Made by a program: the position numbers and the translations under genes
Notes under the pieces: generated by a model
The model's input: the letters and a program-made list of their open reading frames with translations, nothing else
Database searches by the model: none
What the model was told of the DNA's origin: nothing
Assembly: GCA_047921175.1 (NCBI GenBank)
Contig: JBLRWQ010000005.1
Span: forward strand, 5,812-69,811
Reading direction: 5' to 3'
Origin: T1Sed10-7 sp047921175
GTDB taxonomy: Bacteria > Actinomycetota > Nitriliruptoria > Nitriliruptorales > Nitriliruptoraceae
DNA: 64,000 nt
In this document: positions 46,037 to 57,578 of the stretch, one piece after another
How positions within the stretch are numbered: the first letter of the stretch is position 1
Layout of the letters: the number at the start of each line of letters is the position of its first letter

Positions 46037-47650
46037 TCAGCCGCTCGCCAGCCGCAGGGCATCCGGCAGGGTGATGAAGCGGTAGTCGCGGGCGCTGAGC
46101 TCCTCGATGATGCGAGGCAGCGCGTCCGCATCCAGCGTCGAACCGTCGGTGGGGTGCGAGCCGACGTGGAGCAACACGATCTGGCCCGGCTGCGCGGTGT
46201 CGAGCACGCGTGCGACGACCGAGTCGACGCTGCGGCCGCCGGAGGTGCCCTGCCAGCCGAGGGTGTCCACCGTCCAGCGGAAGCCGCCGTACCCGGCGTC
46301 GTTGACCAGGTCGATCGTGCGGGCGTCGCGGGCACCGAACGGGAACCGGAAGCAGGGCCGGGGATCGCGGCCCGTCGCCTCGCGGATCGCCGTCTCGGCC
46401 TGCTGGATCTGGGCCCGGACGGCCGCGTCGTCCAGGGTGGTCAGGTCGGGATGGTCCTGGGTGTGGTTGCCGACCGGGTACCCGGCCGCGATCGCCTGCG
46501 TCTGATCCGGGAAGCTCGTGACGAACCGGCCGGTCAGGAAGAAGGTCGCCGGGGTCGCGGTGCGCTGCAGCGTCGCGAGGATCGAGGCGACCCCGTCGGC
46601 GTTCGCGCCGGCGTCGAAGGTGAGTGCGACCACCCGCTCGGAGGTCGGGATGGCGTTCCACTCGGTCCCGACGAGCGAGGCGGGCAGCCCCGGCGCGGGT
46701 GCGGGCGTGGGAGCCGGTGCCGGTGTCGGCGCGGGCTTCGGCGTCGGTTCCGGGTCGGGCTCCGGTTGCGGTTCCGGGACCGGCTCGGGTGCCGGTGCTG
46801 GCTCCGGGTCGGGCTCCGGCAGCGGCTGGGGCGCCGGTGGCGGCTCGGGTACCGGCTCGGGGGTGGGCTCCGGTCGGGCGCCGGCGACCGTGAACGCGTC
46901 CTCGCCGGGGATGAACCAGGCCACGGTAGCCAGCGGACCGACACCGGCTTCAGCCACCACGCCTGCCACCAACACGCGCGCCTCCCCCGGCGTCCGGGGG
47001 TCGACGATCAGCAGGCGCCCCGCCGCGTCGATCGCCGACACCCAGGCCCCGTCCGGTGACCACAGCGCATCCACCAGCTCGTAGCCGCGCGGCCCGCGAA
47101 GCTCCAGCAGCGTCGTCGCGCTGCCGTCCGCGGCGCCGACGTCGAGCCGGGTGCGACCACGCCCATCGCTGCTGACCAGCAGGCGCTGCCCGTCCAGCAG
47201 CTGGCGATCACCCCGCACCCGCAGGTCGGCGACCTCGGTCGCGACCGGCACCGCCTCGGCGCCAGGCTCGGGGGCGAGCACGACCACGACCGGGCCGGAC
47301 GGACCTCCGGTGGCGAGGACCAGCCGCCCGTCGGCGGTCCAGCCGAGCCCGTCGACCCCGAGCCCGCAGGCCAGCTCGATGGTCGGCCCACCACCGGCCG
47401 GAACGACGTGGAGACACGTCCCGCCACCCGCTGGCGCGTCCACGAGGAAGGCGACCGTGCCCGCGATGGCGGCATCGGGGTCGCGGGCCAGGCTCGGGAA
47501 GCTGGGCACCCCGACCGGGCGCAGCACCAGCACCAGACCGCCGACCGCGAGGAGCAAGGCGACGACGAGCGTGCTGGCGAGCACGGCCCGACGCGCACCG
47601 CGGTGTGCGGCCGGCGGTGCGGGAGCGGTGGTGGTAGCCGATGCCGTCAT
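46037..47650 (-). CDS. Membrane-anchored polysaccharide deacetylase with beta-propeller-like ectodomain
   Basis: The 537-aa protein has an N-terminal membrane anchor (AVLASTLVVALLLAVGGLVLVL). A WD40/TolB-like repeat region covers about residues 55-270 (VDGLGWTADGRLVLATGG, ELVDALWSPDGAWVSAIDAAG). A PEP/PAP linker about 60 residues long and a C-terminal NodB deacetylase domain follow. NodB motifs are ALTFDAGAN (Asp-Ala-Gly in place of Asp-Asp-Gly), GNHTQDHPDL (His, His metal ligands), FRFPFGARD, TLGWQG and VLLHVGSHP. It probably deacetylates peptidoglycan or another surface glycan. The propeller plus deacetylase pairing is uncommon. Confidence 0.87.
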   Translation of the reverse strand: MTASATTTAPAPPAAHRGARRAVLASTLVVALLLAVGGLVLVLRPVGVPSFPSLARDPDAAIAGTVAFLVDAPAGGGTCLHVVPAGGGPTIELACGLGVDGLGWTADGRLVLATGGPSGPVVVVLAPEPGAEAVPVATEVADLRVRGDRQLLDGQRLLVSSDGRGRTRLDVGAADGSATTLLELRGPRGYELVDALWSPDGAWVSAIDAAGRLLIVDPRTPGEARVLVAGVVAEAGVGPLATVAWFIPGEDAFTVAGARPEPTPEPVPEPPPAPQPLPEPDPEPAPAPEPVPEPQPEPDPEPTPKPAPTPAPAPTPAPAPGLPASLVGTEWNAIPTSERVVALTFDAGANADGVASILATLQRTATPATFFLTGRFVTSFPDQTQAIAAGYPVGNHTQDHPDLTTLDDAAVRAQIQQAETAIREATGRDPRPCFRFPFGARDARTIDLVNDAGYGGFRWTVDTLGWQGTSGGRSVDSVVARVLDTAQPGQIVLLHVGSHPTDGSTLDADALPRIIEELSARDYRFITLPDALRLASG

Positions 47651-47729
47651 GCGGACGCCTCCGGTGCCCACCCTCATCACACCTGAGGTGGAGCGCCGCC
47701 GCCAGAGCCCGAGGACCTCGGGCGATCTG

Positions 47730-48191
47730 CTACTGGTCGCGCCGGCCGAGGACCGGGTAGCCCGCGAGGATGCGTGCGAGGCGGTCCCCGATCTCCGTGA
47801 CATCGGAGCGCCGGACGCCACGGATCACGAAGCGGAGCTCGGTGGTGGGATCGGCCGGCTCCCGGGCGCGGCCAGCGACGGTCACACCGTCGTCCTCCTC
47901 GGTCAGGTCCAGGGCGAGCCAGCCCTCGATCGACCGCAACCGCGCCACCGTCGCCTCGCCGCTGGCGAGCCGACGCAGCTCGACGAGCAGGTCGGTGAGC
48001 TCCTCGGCCTTGAGTGAGGCCTGGAGGCGCGCCGAGAAACCCCGCTCACGCACCTCGACGTCGGTGACGAGCCAGTTGGCATCCCAGTAGCGGTCGGCGG
48101 GATCCGCATCCTCGCGCGAGAGCACCCGGAGCAACAGGTGCCCGTCCGTGCCCTCGAGCAGCAGCGTCCGGGGAGCGTCGTTCGTCGTCAT
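47730..48191 (-). CDS. WapI-like immunity-family protein
   Basis: The 153-aa protein has a compact alpha/beta pattern: RYWDANWLVTDVEVRERGFSARLQASLKAEEL (split), DLLVELRRLASGE, RLRSIEGWLALDLTEEDDGVTVAGRAREPA, ELRFVIRGVRRSDV. The order ANWL-VEV-FSA-EL-GWL-L resembles the WapI family, named for the immunity protein of the contact-dependent toxin WapA in Bacillus. No toxin is encoded nearby, so a housekeeping role is equally possible. Confidence 0.6.
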   Translation of the reverse strand: MTTNDAPRTLLLEGTDGHLLLRVLSREDADPADRYWDANWLVTDVEVRERGFSARLQASLKAEELTDLLVELRRLASGEATVARLRSIEGWLALDLTEEDDGVTVAGRAREPADPTTELRFVIRGVRRSDVTEIGDRLARILAGYPVLGRRDQ

Positions 48192-48329
48192 CGCTCGACG
48201 GTAGCCCACCGGGTCCGCCGCCGTAGACGTAGCCGGCGCCGTTCCGAACGCGGCGGACCTGGCAGACTGCCGCGACCGTCCACTCCGGCTCGAGCCGCGC
48301 CGCGGACGCGCACCGCGGGAGGGAGCAGG

Positions 48330-49151
48330 ATGGGAGCACGTCCGGTAGCCGCGAGGACCATCGTCGCTGCGGTGGGCATCGCCGCGGTCGACGTCGCCCT
48401 GCTCCTGGTGGGACTGCGCTCCGGCTGGTTCACCGGGGGTGGGCTGCTCGTCAGTGTCTGGGCACAATCGGCGATGCTCGTCGTCGCCGTGCCCGCGGTG
48501 CTGTTCTCCGCCGCCACCGCGGCGTCGGACACCCCGGCGGTCAACGCCATGCTCCTGCAGTTCGCCGGCCAGGGCCGACCTTCTGGCGATGTCCCGGGGG
48601 CGCAGGATCCTGGCTGGCTACGAGGACGGACGCTCACGTACCTCCTCGCCGGCTTCTTCGTCGTGCACTACGGGGCGTTCGTCCTGGGGATCGGGCTGTT
48701 CCTGGTGACGTTCGCGTTCACGGGCGTGGGGCTGGCGGGGTCGCTCGGCGCCGGGGTCGTGCTGCTGGTGGTCCGGACCATGCTCGCGAACCTGCCCAGC
48801 GTGCTCGCCGACGCCCGCTTCCTCCGGGAGGACGGCTCGTCGTTCCTGATGGCGCGGACCGTCAGTGTGGTCGCGATGGCCTACCGACGGATGGTGCCGC
48901 TCCACCTCGGCATCATCGTGCTCGGGGTGCTCGACCCGCGATGGTGGCCGTACGGGGTCGTCGCCGTCATCGGCACGATCTCGTTCCTCGGGGCGGCGTG
49001 GCCCTACCCGACCCGGGCGCAGCTCGCCGAGAGGTCGGAGTCGCCGGAAGCCGCCCCGCCTCGGCCACCCACACCACCAGCGCCGCCCACGCCGTCGCCG
49101 CACCTCCTGCCGCCCCCGCCACCACCACCGTCAGGTCCGCAGCTCGGGTGA
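48330..49151 (+). CDS. DUF6498-like membrane protein with poly-proline tail
   Basis: From the ATG at 48330 (GGGAGG upstream) the product is 273 aa with about six hydrophobic helices: IVAAVGIAAVDVALLLVGL, LVSVWAQSAMLVVAVPAVLF, YLLAGFFVVHYGAFVLGIGL, VGLAGSLGAGVVLLVVRTML, VPLHLGIIVLGVLDP and VVAVIGTISFLGAAW. The C-terminal 35 residues are almost only Pro, Ala, Ser and Thr. The pattern resembles DUF6498 proteins; function is unknown. Confidence 0.65.
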   Translation: MGARPVAARTIVAAVGIAAVDVALLLVGLRSGWFTGGGLLVSVWAQSAMLVVAVPAVLFSAATAASDTPAVNAMLLQFAGQGRPSGDVPGAQDPGWLRGRTLTYLLAGFFVVHYGAFVLGIGLFLVTFAFTGVGLAGSLGAGVVLLVVRTMLANLPSVLADARFLREDGSSFLMARTVSVVAMAYRRMVPLHLGIIVLGVLDPRWWPYGVVAVIGTISFLGAAWPYPTRAQLAERSESPEAAPPRPPTPPAPPTPSPHLLPPPPPPPSGPQLG

Positions 49152-49232
49152 GCGGTCAGGGCCTCGGTGGCGTCGCGCCGGCGGCGCCCCACACCCGCTT
49201 GCACCCGCGGTCGGTGCCGACCCCCAGCCGGG

Positions 49233-49252
49233 AAGAAAGCACGAAGTTTCTT
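49233..49252. promoter_or_regulatory. Inverted repeat upstream of winged-helix regulator
   Basis: AAGAAA (49233-49238) and TTTCTT (49247-49252) form an inverted repeat with an 8-base centre in a locally AT-rich stretch, about 45 bases upstream of the regulator ATG. It is a candidate autoregulatory operator; the -10-like TAGACT at 49264-49269 follows it. Confidence 0.4.
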
Positions 49253-49294
49253 TCGCCTATCGCTAGACTGTGCTCCGAACCGAGGGGCAGCGAC

Positions 49295-49588
49295 ATGGGT
49301 GGACGTGACGAGCGGCGCTGGACGTTCCTGACCAACCACGCCCACGTCCTGGTGTGCATCGCCGAGAACCCGGACATGCGGGGGCGCGAGATCGCCGACC
49401 AGGTGGGCATCAGCGAGCGGGCGGTCCAGGGCATCGTCAGCGATCTGGCCGAGGCCGGCTACGTGCGACGCGAGCGCGCCGGTCGGCGCAACCACTACAC
49501 GATCAACCTCGACGGCGACCTGCGGCATCCCCTGGAGGACGAGCACACGGTCGGCGAGTTGCTCACGATGCTCGGACGGCTGGCCTAG
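49295..49588 (+). CDS. Winged-helix (MarR/ArsR-like) transcriptional regulator
   Basis: The 97-aa protein is one winged-helix domain: RRWTFLTNHAHVLVCIAENP, MRGREIADQVGISERAVQGIVSDLAEAGYV (helix-turn-helix; split), RRERAGRRNHYTIN (wing). GAGGGG precedes the ATG. There is no ligand domain and only a single Cys, so the signal is unclear. It lies 172 bases upstream of the antiporter-like operon on the same strand and is the obvious candidate to control it. Confidence 0.85.
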   Translation: MGGRDERRWTFLTNHAHVLVCIAENPDMRGREIADQVGISERAVQGIVSDLAEAGYVRRERAGRRNHYTINLDGDLRHPLEDEHTVGELLTMLGRLA

Positions 49589-49693
49589 CGCACACACGCC
49601 AGGCGCGGTCCCGACCAGGGACCCTGCGCCGCTCGCGACGGGTCCGGGTGCCTCGGCCGTACCGCGGCATGCGCGACCTGCGCTCGCTCAGAA

Positions 49694-49731
49694 CATACGC
49701 TAATCTTTTCGCGCAATCTTCTTCGTATGAT
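49694..49731 (+). promoter_or_regulatory. AT-rich promoter/operator region of the antiporter-like operon
   Basis: In a stretch far richer in A and T than its surroundings, CATACG (49694-49699) and CGTATG (49724-49729) form an inverted repeat around a 24-base centre. TATGAT (49726-49731) is a good -10 candidate; the matching -35 is weak (ATCTTT at 49703-49708). It begins 106 bases after the regulator stop. Confidence 0.45.
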
Positions 49732-49760
49732 GGGCGAAGCGAACGCGAGGAGGTGAACGC

Positions 49761-50054
49761 ATGGTGGCAGCGAGCGCGGCGATGGCCGGCCTCCTGCTGC
49801 TCGTCGGCGCTGGCGTCGTGTTCCGGTCCTCCACGCGGCGTTCCCGCCTGCTCGGGCTGGCCGCCGTCGCGCTGGCGGGGCTGCTCGTGACGGCCACGGC
49901 CGCACCCGACCGCGCCGCTGCTGTGGCCGTGACCACCATCAGCGCCGCGACCCTCACCGGCCTCCTGCTCGTCGCCCTCCACCTGGAGCGGGCGTCGACG
50001 CGCTCGGATGGTCAGGACCTCGACCTCCAGCAGGACCCACTGCGATGGGGCTGA
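49761..50054 (+). CDS. NuoK/MrpC-like small membrane subunit
   Basis: The 97-aa protein has three helices (AASAAMAGLLLLVGAGVVF, LLGLAAVALAGLLVTATAA, ISAATLTGLLLVALHLE), the number and order of NuoK/MrpC subunits of complex I and Mrp antiporters, although it is slightly short. GAGGAGGTG precedes the ATG. It overlaps the next gene by 10 bases (within CGATGGGGCTGA), which supports a translated subunit in a common complex. Confidence 0.72.
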   Translation: MVAASAAMAGLLLLVGAGVVFRSSTRRSRLLGLAAVALAGLLVTATAAPDRAAAVAVTTISAATLTGLLLVALHLERASTRSDGQDLDLQQDPLRWG

Positions 50055-51499
50055 GCCTGACCGTCCTCGCGCTGCCCGCGATCGGCGCCCTCACCGCGTT
50101 CCTGGCGCCCCGGTGGCGCCCGGCCATCGCGCTGATGGCGACCACCGCCACCGTCGTCGCGTCGCTCCTGCTCGTCCGCGACGTGCTCGCTCGCGGCGCC
50201 ACCACGGTCCGGATCGGACGCGAGCAGCTCGCGGCGGTCCTGGTCGTGGACGGCCTGTCCGCGGGCCTGGTCCTGCTCGCGAGCGGCGTCGCGCTGACCG
50301 CGATGCTGTTCGCCGCCACACAGCGGTCGGTCCCCGGCACCCTGCCGCGTGGCTACTGGCCACTGGCGCAGCTCCTGCTCGTCGGGCTCCACGGACTGTT
50401 CCTGGCCGGCGACCTGCTCACCGCCTACCTGATGCTCGAGTTGGTCGCCGTGACCGGCGCCGTCCTGGTGGCGGCCGGTGGCGGGCGGGCCCGGCTGGTG
50501 GCCGGCACCCGCTACTTCTACGCGGAGCTGATCGCGTCGGTGACCTTCCTCGCCGGCACCGCGCTCGTGTGGTCGCTGGCGGGCACGGTCGTGATCGCCG
50601 AGCTCCCCGGCCGTCTCGGCGCCGGCGTCCCGGCCATGCTGGCGCTGACGTTGCTCACCATCGGACTCCTGCTCAAGGTCCCGGTCGTCCCGCTGCACTT
50701 CTGGCTGCCGGCCGCGCACACGCTCGCGCCGAGCGCCGTGAGCCCGCTCCTGTCCACCCTGGTGGTCAAGAGCGCCTTCGCCGTGCTCCTGCGCCTGTGG
50801 GGCGCCGGGATCCCCGCACTCACCGGTGACGCCGTCGCCCAACTGCTCGGCGCCCTCGGGGCCGTGGCCGTCGTCTGGGGCGGGCTGTCCGCACTGCGGG
50901 CGACGAAGGTCAAGGTCGTGATCGCCTACTCGACCGTGGCGCAGCTCGGCCTGCTGCTGCTGGCGGTGCCGATGGTCGTGGCCGGCTCCCACGAGGCCTG
51001 GCTCGGGGCCGTGGTGCACGCCATCGCCCACGCGCTGCCGAAGGCCGCGGCGCTGCTGGCGGTCGCGTTGCTCGCCCACCACCTCGGTGGGGACACCGTC
51101 GACCACCTCGAGGGTGCGGCGGTCCGCCGACCGCTGGCTGCGTTCGCCCTGGGGGTCGCCGCCGTGAGCCTGATCGGCCTGCCGCCGACGGGCGGCTTCG
51201 TCGCGAAGTGGTACCTGGTCGTCGCGAGCATCACCACCGGGCAGTGGTGGTGGGCGGCGACGATCGTGCTCGGCAGCCTGCTCACCGGCGCCTACCTGGC
51301 GCGGCTGCTGCAGCGCGGCTTCGCCGCGGTGCCGACGGCCGTCCCACAGGCGCGACCCCGCGGCCGCTCGGGCGACGTGCTCGCGCTCGCGCTCGCCTCC
51401 TCGGGGCTGGTGCTCGGGCTGTACCCGGACCGTCTCGTCGCGCTGCTCGAGGTCGGTGCCCCGCTCGCGCTCGGCACGGGAGGGATGGCGCATGGCTGA
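50045..51499 (+). CDS. Antiporter-like proton-translocating subunit (MrpD/NuoN-type), 1 of 3
   Basis: The 484-aa protein has about fourteen helices and the conserved antiporter-core block LLKVPVVPLHFWLPAAHTLAPSAVSPLLSTLVVKSAF (split), with the Lys of TM7 and the second Lys in VVKSAF. Also present are RATKVKVVIAYSTVAQLGLLLL and AVSLIGLPPTGGFVAKWYL. This is the fold of NuoL/M/N and MrpA/D. It overlaps both flanking genes, by 10 and 8 bases. Confidence 0.85.
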   Translation: MGLSLTVLALPAIGALTAFLAPRWRPAIALMATTATVVASLLLVRDVLARGATTVRIGREQLAAVLVVDGLSAGLVLLASGVALTAMLFAATQRSVPGTLPRGYWPLAQLLLVGLHGLFLAGDLLTAYLMLELVAVTGAVLVAAGGGRARLVAGTRYFYAELIASVTFLAGTALVWSLAGTVVIAELPGRLGAGVPAMLALTLLTIGLLLKVPVVPLHFWLPAAHTLAPSAVSPLLSTLVVKSAFAVLLRLWGAGIPALTGDAVAQLLGALGAVAVVWGGLSALRATKVKVVIAYSTVAQLGLLLLAVPMVVAGSHEAWLGAVVHAIAHALPKAAALLAVALLAHHLGGDTVDHLEGAAVRRPLAAFALGVAAVSLIGLPPTGGFVAKWYLVVASITTGQWWWAATIVLGSLLTGAYLARLLQRGFAAVPTAVPQARPRGRSGDVLALALASSGLVLGLYPDRLVALLEVGAPLALGTGGMAHG

Positions 51500-53000
51500 G
51501 CTGAGCGTGACCAGCGCCATGCCGGTCCTGCTGCTGCTGACCTCGCTCGTCCCGGCGGGGGTGATCTTCCTCCTGCCGGAGGAGCGCGAGGTCGCGCGCC
51601 GCGTCATCAACATGGCCGGCGCCGTCGCCAAGGTGGCGCTGACCGGCGTGGTCATCGCCGGGTACCTCGATGGTGTCACCTACGAGTGGCGGCGCACGCT
51701 GCTGCCCGGGATCGACCTGGTGCTCCGCGTGGACACCATCCCGCTGCTGTTCGTGACCCTGTCCTCGTTGCTGTGGCTGACCACGACCGTGTACGCCATC
51801 GGCTACCTCGAGGCTGGCGAGCGGCGCTCCCGGTTCTTCGGCTTCTTCAGCCTGTGCGTGACCGCCACCATCGGCATCGCGCTGGCCGGCAACCTCGTCA
51901 CGTTCCTGCTGTTCTACGAGCTGCTGACGTTGGCGACCTACCCGCTGGTGGTCCACCAGGGCACCCGACGCGCGCTGCTCGGCGGGCGCGCCTACCTGCT
52001 CTACAGCGTGACCGGCGGTGCGGTGCTGCTGCTCGCGATCGCGTGGCTGCACGCGCTGGCCGGGCCGGTGGAGTTCCTCGAGTACGCACCGCTCGCCGGC
52101 CTCGTCGACAGCGACCGTGCCTCGCTGATCTGGATCTTCGTGCTGCTGGTGACCGGGCTCGGGGTCAAGACCGCGATCGTGCCGCTGCACGGCTGGCTCC
52201 CGAAGGCGATGGTGGCTCCCGCGCCGGTCAGCTCGCTGCTGCACGCGGTCGCGGTCGTCAAGGCGGGCGCCTACGGCATCGTGCGGGTCGTCTACGACCT
52301 CTACGGCTTCTCCCTCGCGGTCGAGCTGGGGCTGCTGCTGCCGCTGCTCGTGGTCGCGTCGATCACGATCGTGTACGGCTCCCTGCGCGCGCTCGCGCAG
52401 GACGACCTCAAGCGGCGGCTCGCCTACTCCACCGTGAGCCAGCTGTCCTACATCGTGCTCGGCGTCGGCATCGCCAGCCTGGCCGGCGTGAGCGGCGGCC
52501 TGATGCACCTGATCCACCAGGGCATCCAGAAGGTCACGCTGTTCTACGCCGCCGGCAACCTGGCCAAGACCCTCGGGGTCACGCGGATCAGCCAGCTCGA
52601 CGGGGTCGGGCGGCGCCTGCCGGTGACCATGACCGCCTTCACCATCGCGGCGCTCGGCATGATCGGCATCCCCCCGACCGCCGGCTTCGTGACGAAGTGG
52701 CACCTCGGGCTCGGCAGCCTCGAGGCCGGGCAGGGCTGGGTGATCGGCGTGCTGCTGCTCTCCAGCGTGCTGAACGCCGCCTACTTCCTGCCGGTGCTGG
52801 CCCGGATCTGGTTCCGGCGCCCCGAGGCGGCCGGAGCCGGACCGGTCCGGATCGAGCGCGGGCTCGAGCGCGACCCGTGGCTGGTGCTGCCCGCGGTGGC
52901 GACGGGCCTGAGCGTGCTGGTCGTCGGCCTGCTCGCCGGCGCCCCGCTCAGCCCGGCCAGCTGGGCCACCTCGATCGCCGAGGAGGTGGTGGGACCGTGA
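51492..53000 (+). CDS. Antiporter-like proton-translocating subunit (MrpD/NuoM-type), 2 of 3
   Basis: From the ATG at 51492 the 502-aa protein shows LLFYELLTLATYPLVVHQGT (the conserved Glu of TM5), GLGVKTAIVPLHGWLPKAMV, APVSSLLHAVAVVKAGAYGI, DLKRRLAYSTVSQLSYIVLG and ALGMIGIPPTAGFVTKWHLG. These are the best-preserved core motifs of the three paralogues, closest to NuoM/MrpD. It overlaps its upstream neighbour by 8 bases and the downstream one by 4. Confidence 0.88.
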   Translation: MAELSVTSAMPVLLLLTSLVPAGVIFLLPEEREVARRVINMAGAVAKVALTGVVIAGYLDGVTYEWRRTLLPGIDLVLRVDTIPLLFVTLSSLLWLTTTVYAIGYLEAGERRSRFFGFFSLCVTATIGIALAGNLVTFLLFYELLTLATYPLVVHQGTRRALLGGRAYLLYSVTGGAVLLLAIAWLHALAGPVEFLEYAPLAGLVDSDRASLIWIFVLLVTGLGVKTAIVPLHGWLPKAMVAPAPVSSLLHAVAVVKAGAYGIVRVVYDLYGFSLAVELGLLLPLLVVASITIVYGSLRALAQDDLKRRLAYSTVSQLSYIVLGVGIASLAGVSGGLMHLIHQGIQKVTLFYAAGNLAKTLGVTRISQLDGVGRRLPVTMTAFTIAALGMIGIPPTAGFVTKWHLGLGSLEAGQGWVIGVLLLSSVLNAAYFLPVLARIWFRRPEAAGAGPVRIERGLERDPWLVLPAVATGLSVLVVGLLAGAPLSPASWATSIAEEVVGP

Positions 53001-54727
53001 CCGTCGTGCTGTGGCTCGCACCGCTGGTGCTCCCGCTGCTGCTGGCCGGGGTCGTGACCGCACGCCCGGGGCCGCGCAGCTGGGCGCTGCTCGCCGTGGC
53101 GCCGCTGCCGGCGCTCGTGCTGGCGCTGGTCGGCCCCGTGCTCGACCCGCCCGCGCTGCCGTGGTTGCTGCTCGAGGTCCACCTCGCCCTGGACGGCGTC
53201 GGACGGCTCCTGCTCGTCCTCACGGCGCTGGCCTGGACCGTCGCCGGCGTCTACAGCCGGGCCGAGGTGGAGCAGCAGGGCGGGTACGCGGCCTGGTGGC
53301 TGCTGTCGCTCAGCGGCAACGTCGGCGTGCTCCTGGCCGACGACGTCCTGACCTTCTACACCGCGTTCGTGGTCATGACCCTGGCCGCCTACGGGCTGGT
53401 GGTCCACACGCGCACGGCCACCTCCCGACGGGCGGGACGCGCCTACCTCGTCCTCGGGGTGGCCGGGGAGACGCTCCTGCTCGCCGGCCTGCTGCTGGCC
53501 GTCGCCGATGCCACCGGGCTGCGCCTGCCGGAGGTCGCCACCGCCGTCGCCAGCTCCGACCAGCGCGACCTCATCGTGGGCCTGCTGGTAGCCGGGTTCG
53601 GCATCAAGGCGGGGCTGCTCGGCCTGCACGTCTGGCTCCCGCTCGCGCACCCTGCCGCCCCGTTCCCCGCCAGCGCCGTGCTCAGCGGGGCGATGATCAA
53701 GGCCGGCCTCGTCGGCTGGCTGCGGCTGCTGCCGGTCGGCGAGGTCGCGCTGCCCGCCTGGTCCACGCTGCTGGTGGGGCTCGGGCTCGCCGGAGCGTTC
53801 GTCGGCGTCCTGCTCGGGCTGACCCACACCTCCCCCAAGGTGCTGCTGGCCTACTCCAGCGTGAGCCAGATGGGGTTCGTCGCCCTGCTCGTCGGGGTCG
53901 CCATCGGCACGCCCGCGGTCGCGCCGATCGCGGCCGCGGCCGCGGCCGCCTACGCGCTGCACCACGGGCTCGCGAAGGCGGTGCTGTTCCTCGGCGTCGG
54001 GCTGTGGGCACGGGCGACGCGGCCGCGGCAGCGTTCGCTGCTGCTCGGCGGGATCGTGGTCGCCGGCGCGTCCCTGGCGGGGCTGCCGCTGACCAGCGGA
54101 GCGTTCGCCAAGGCCTGGATGAAGGACAGCGTGGCGTTGGGCGCGCTCCCCGCGGGCGTCACGACCGCCACCTCGCTGGCTGCCGCCGGCACGACGCTGC
54201 TGATGCTCCGGCTGCTGGTGCTGCTGCGGGCGCAGCCGGTCCCGGCGCAGCACCAGCGCATCGTGCTCGGGCCCTGGCTGGCGCTGTCCGGCACGGTCGT
54301 GGCCCTCACCCCCGTGCTGGTACCACGCCTGCTGGCCGAGCTGCCGCTGCCGAGCTCGTCCTCCCTGATCCGCGACGCCCTGTGGCCGGCGCTGCTCGGC
54401 GCCGGCCTGGCCGCCGCCGCCGTCACCGTGGCCCGCCGGACGAGCCTGCGGCTGCCAACGGTCCCAGCCGGCGACCTCGTCGTGCTGGAGGAGCGGGCGG
54501 TCGCAGGGCTCGCCGACGGCCTGGCACGCACCTGCGTCCCGGTGGTCGCCGCCACGATCCAGGCGTCCCTGTCGCTGCGGGACGCCGTCGCCCGGCTCGC
54601 ACGGCACGGCCCACTCCTCGACCGGATCGAGGACCGCCTGACCCGCTGGTCGACCGGTGGGGCGATGGTCGCCCTGGTGGCCGCGGCCCTCCTGCTGGCC
54701 CTCAGCCTCGATCCGCCCACGCCCTGA
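52997..54727 (+). CDS. Antiporter-like proton-translocating subunit, 3 of 3, divergent and extended
   Basis: The GTG at 52997 overlaps the previous stop (GTGA). The 576-aa protein keeps the core pattern GFGIKAGLLGLHVWLPLAHP, SAVLSGAMIKAGLVGWLRLL, TSPKVLLAYSSVSQMGFVAL and ASLAGLPLTSGAFAKAWMKD. It has a longer C-terminus with an amphipathic stretch (ERAVAGLADGLARTCVPVVA) and a last helix (MVALVAAALLLALSL), somewhat like the lateral extension of NuoL/HyfB. The TM5 Glu is less clear (TFYTAFVVMTLAAYGLVVHT). No MrpA/B/E/F/G or Nuo peripheral genes accompany it. Confidence 0.83.
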   Translation: MTVVLWLAPLVLPLLLAGVVTARPGPRSWALLAVAPLPALVLALVGPVLDPPALPWLLLEVHLALDGVGRLLLVLTALAWTVAGVYSRAEVEQQGGYAAWWLLSLSGNVGVLLADDVLTFYTAFVVMTLAAYGLVVHTRTATSRRAGRAYLVLGVAGETLLLAGLLLAVADATGLRLPEVATAVASSDQRDLIVGLLVAGFGIKAGLLGLHVWLPLAHPAAPFPASAVLSGAMIKAGLVGWLRLLPVGEVALPAWSTLLVGLGLAGAFVGVLLGLTHTSPKVLLAYSSVSQMGFVALLVGVAIGTPAVAPIAAAAAAAYALHHGLAKAVLFLGVGLWARATRPRQRSLLLGGIVVAGASLAGLPLTSGAFAKAWMKDSVALGALPAGVTTATSLAAAGTTLLMLRLLVLLRAQPVPAQHQRIVLGPWLALSGTVVALTPVLVPRLLAELPLPSSSSLIRDALWPALLGAGLAAAAVTVARRTSLRLPTVPAGDLVVLEERAVAGLADGLARTCVPVVAATIQASLSLRDAVARLARHGPLLDRIEDRLTRWSTGGAMVALVAAALLLALSLDPPTP

Positions 54728-54746
54728 CCCGGACGACCGCCGGTCC

Positions 54747-54785
54747 CCCGACCTCACCGACCCCGACCTCACCGACCCCGACCTC
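54747..54785 (+). repeat. 15-bp tandem repeat, 2.6 copies
   Basis: The unit CCCGACCTCACCGAC is repeated exactly at 54747-54761 and 54762-54776, then partly (CCCGACCTC) at 54777-54785. It fills the short gap between the third antiporter subunit and the P-type ATPase. Length in multiples of three and placement suggest replication slippage. Confidence 0.9.
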
Positions 54786-54806
54786 GCTCGCACGGAAGGA
54801 CCCGAC

Positions 54807-57548
<2,742 letters not shown>

Positions 57549-57578
57549 CCATCCATCCGCTGACGGAGGTTCCACGTC

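Noticed and set aside
46680..46870. GC-rich repetitive tract
   Set aside because: It encodes the Pro-Glu/Pro-Ala linker of the deacetylase; unit length is irregular and coding phase is kept.
51686..53000. Plus-strand frame running for over 1000 codons through two antiporter genes
   Set aside because: Its first part is an Arg/Ala/Pro-rich shadow of the second antiporter subunit; only the part from 52997, the third subunit, is real.
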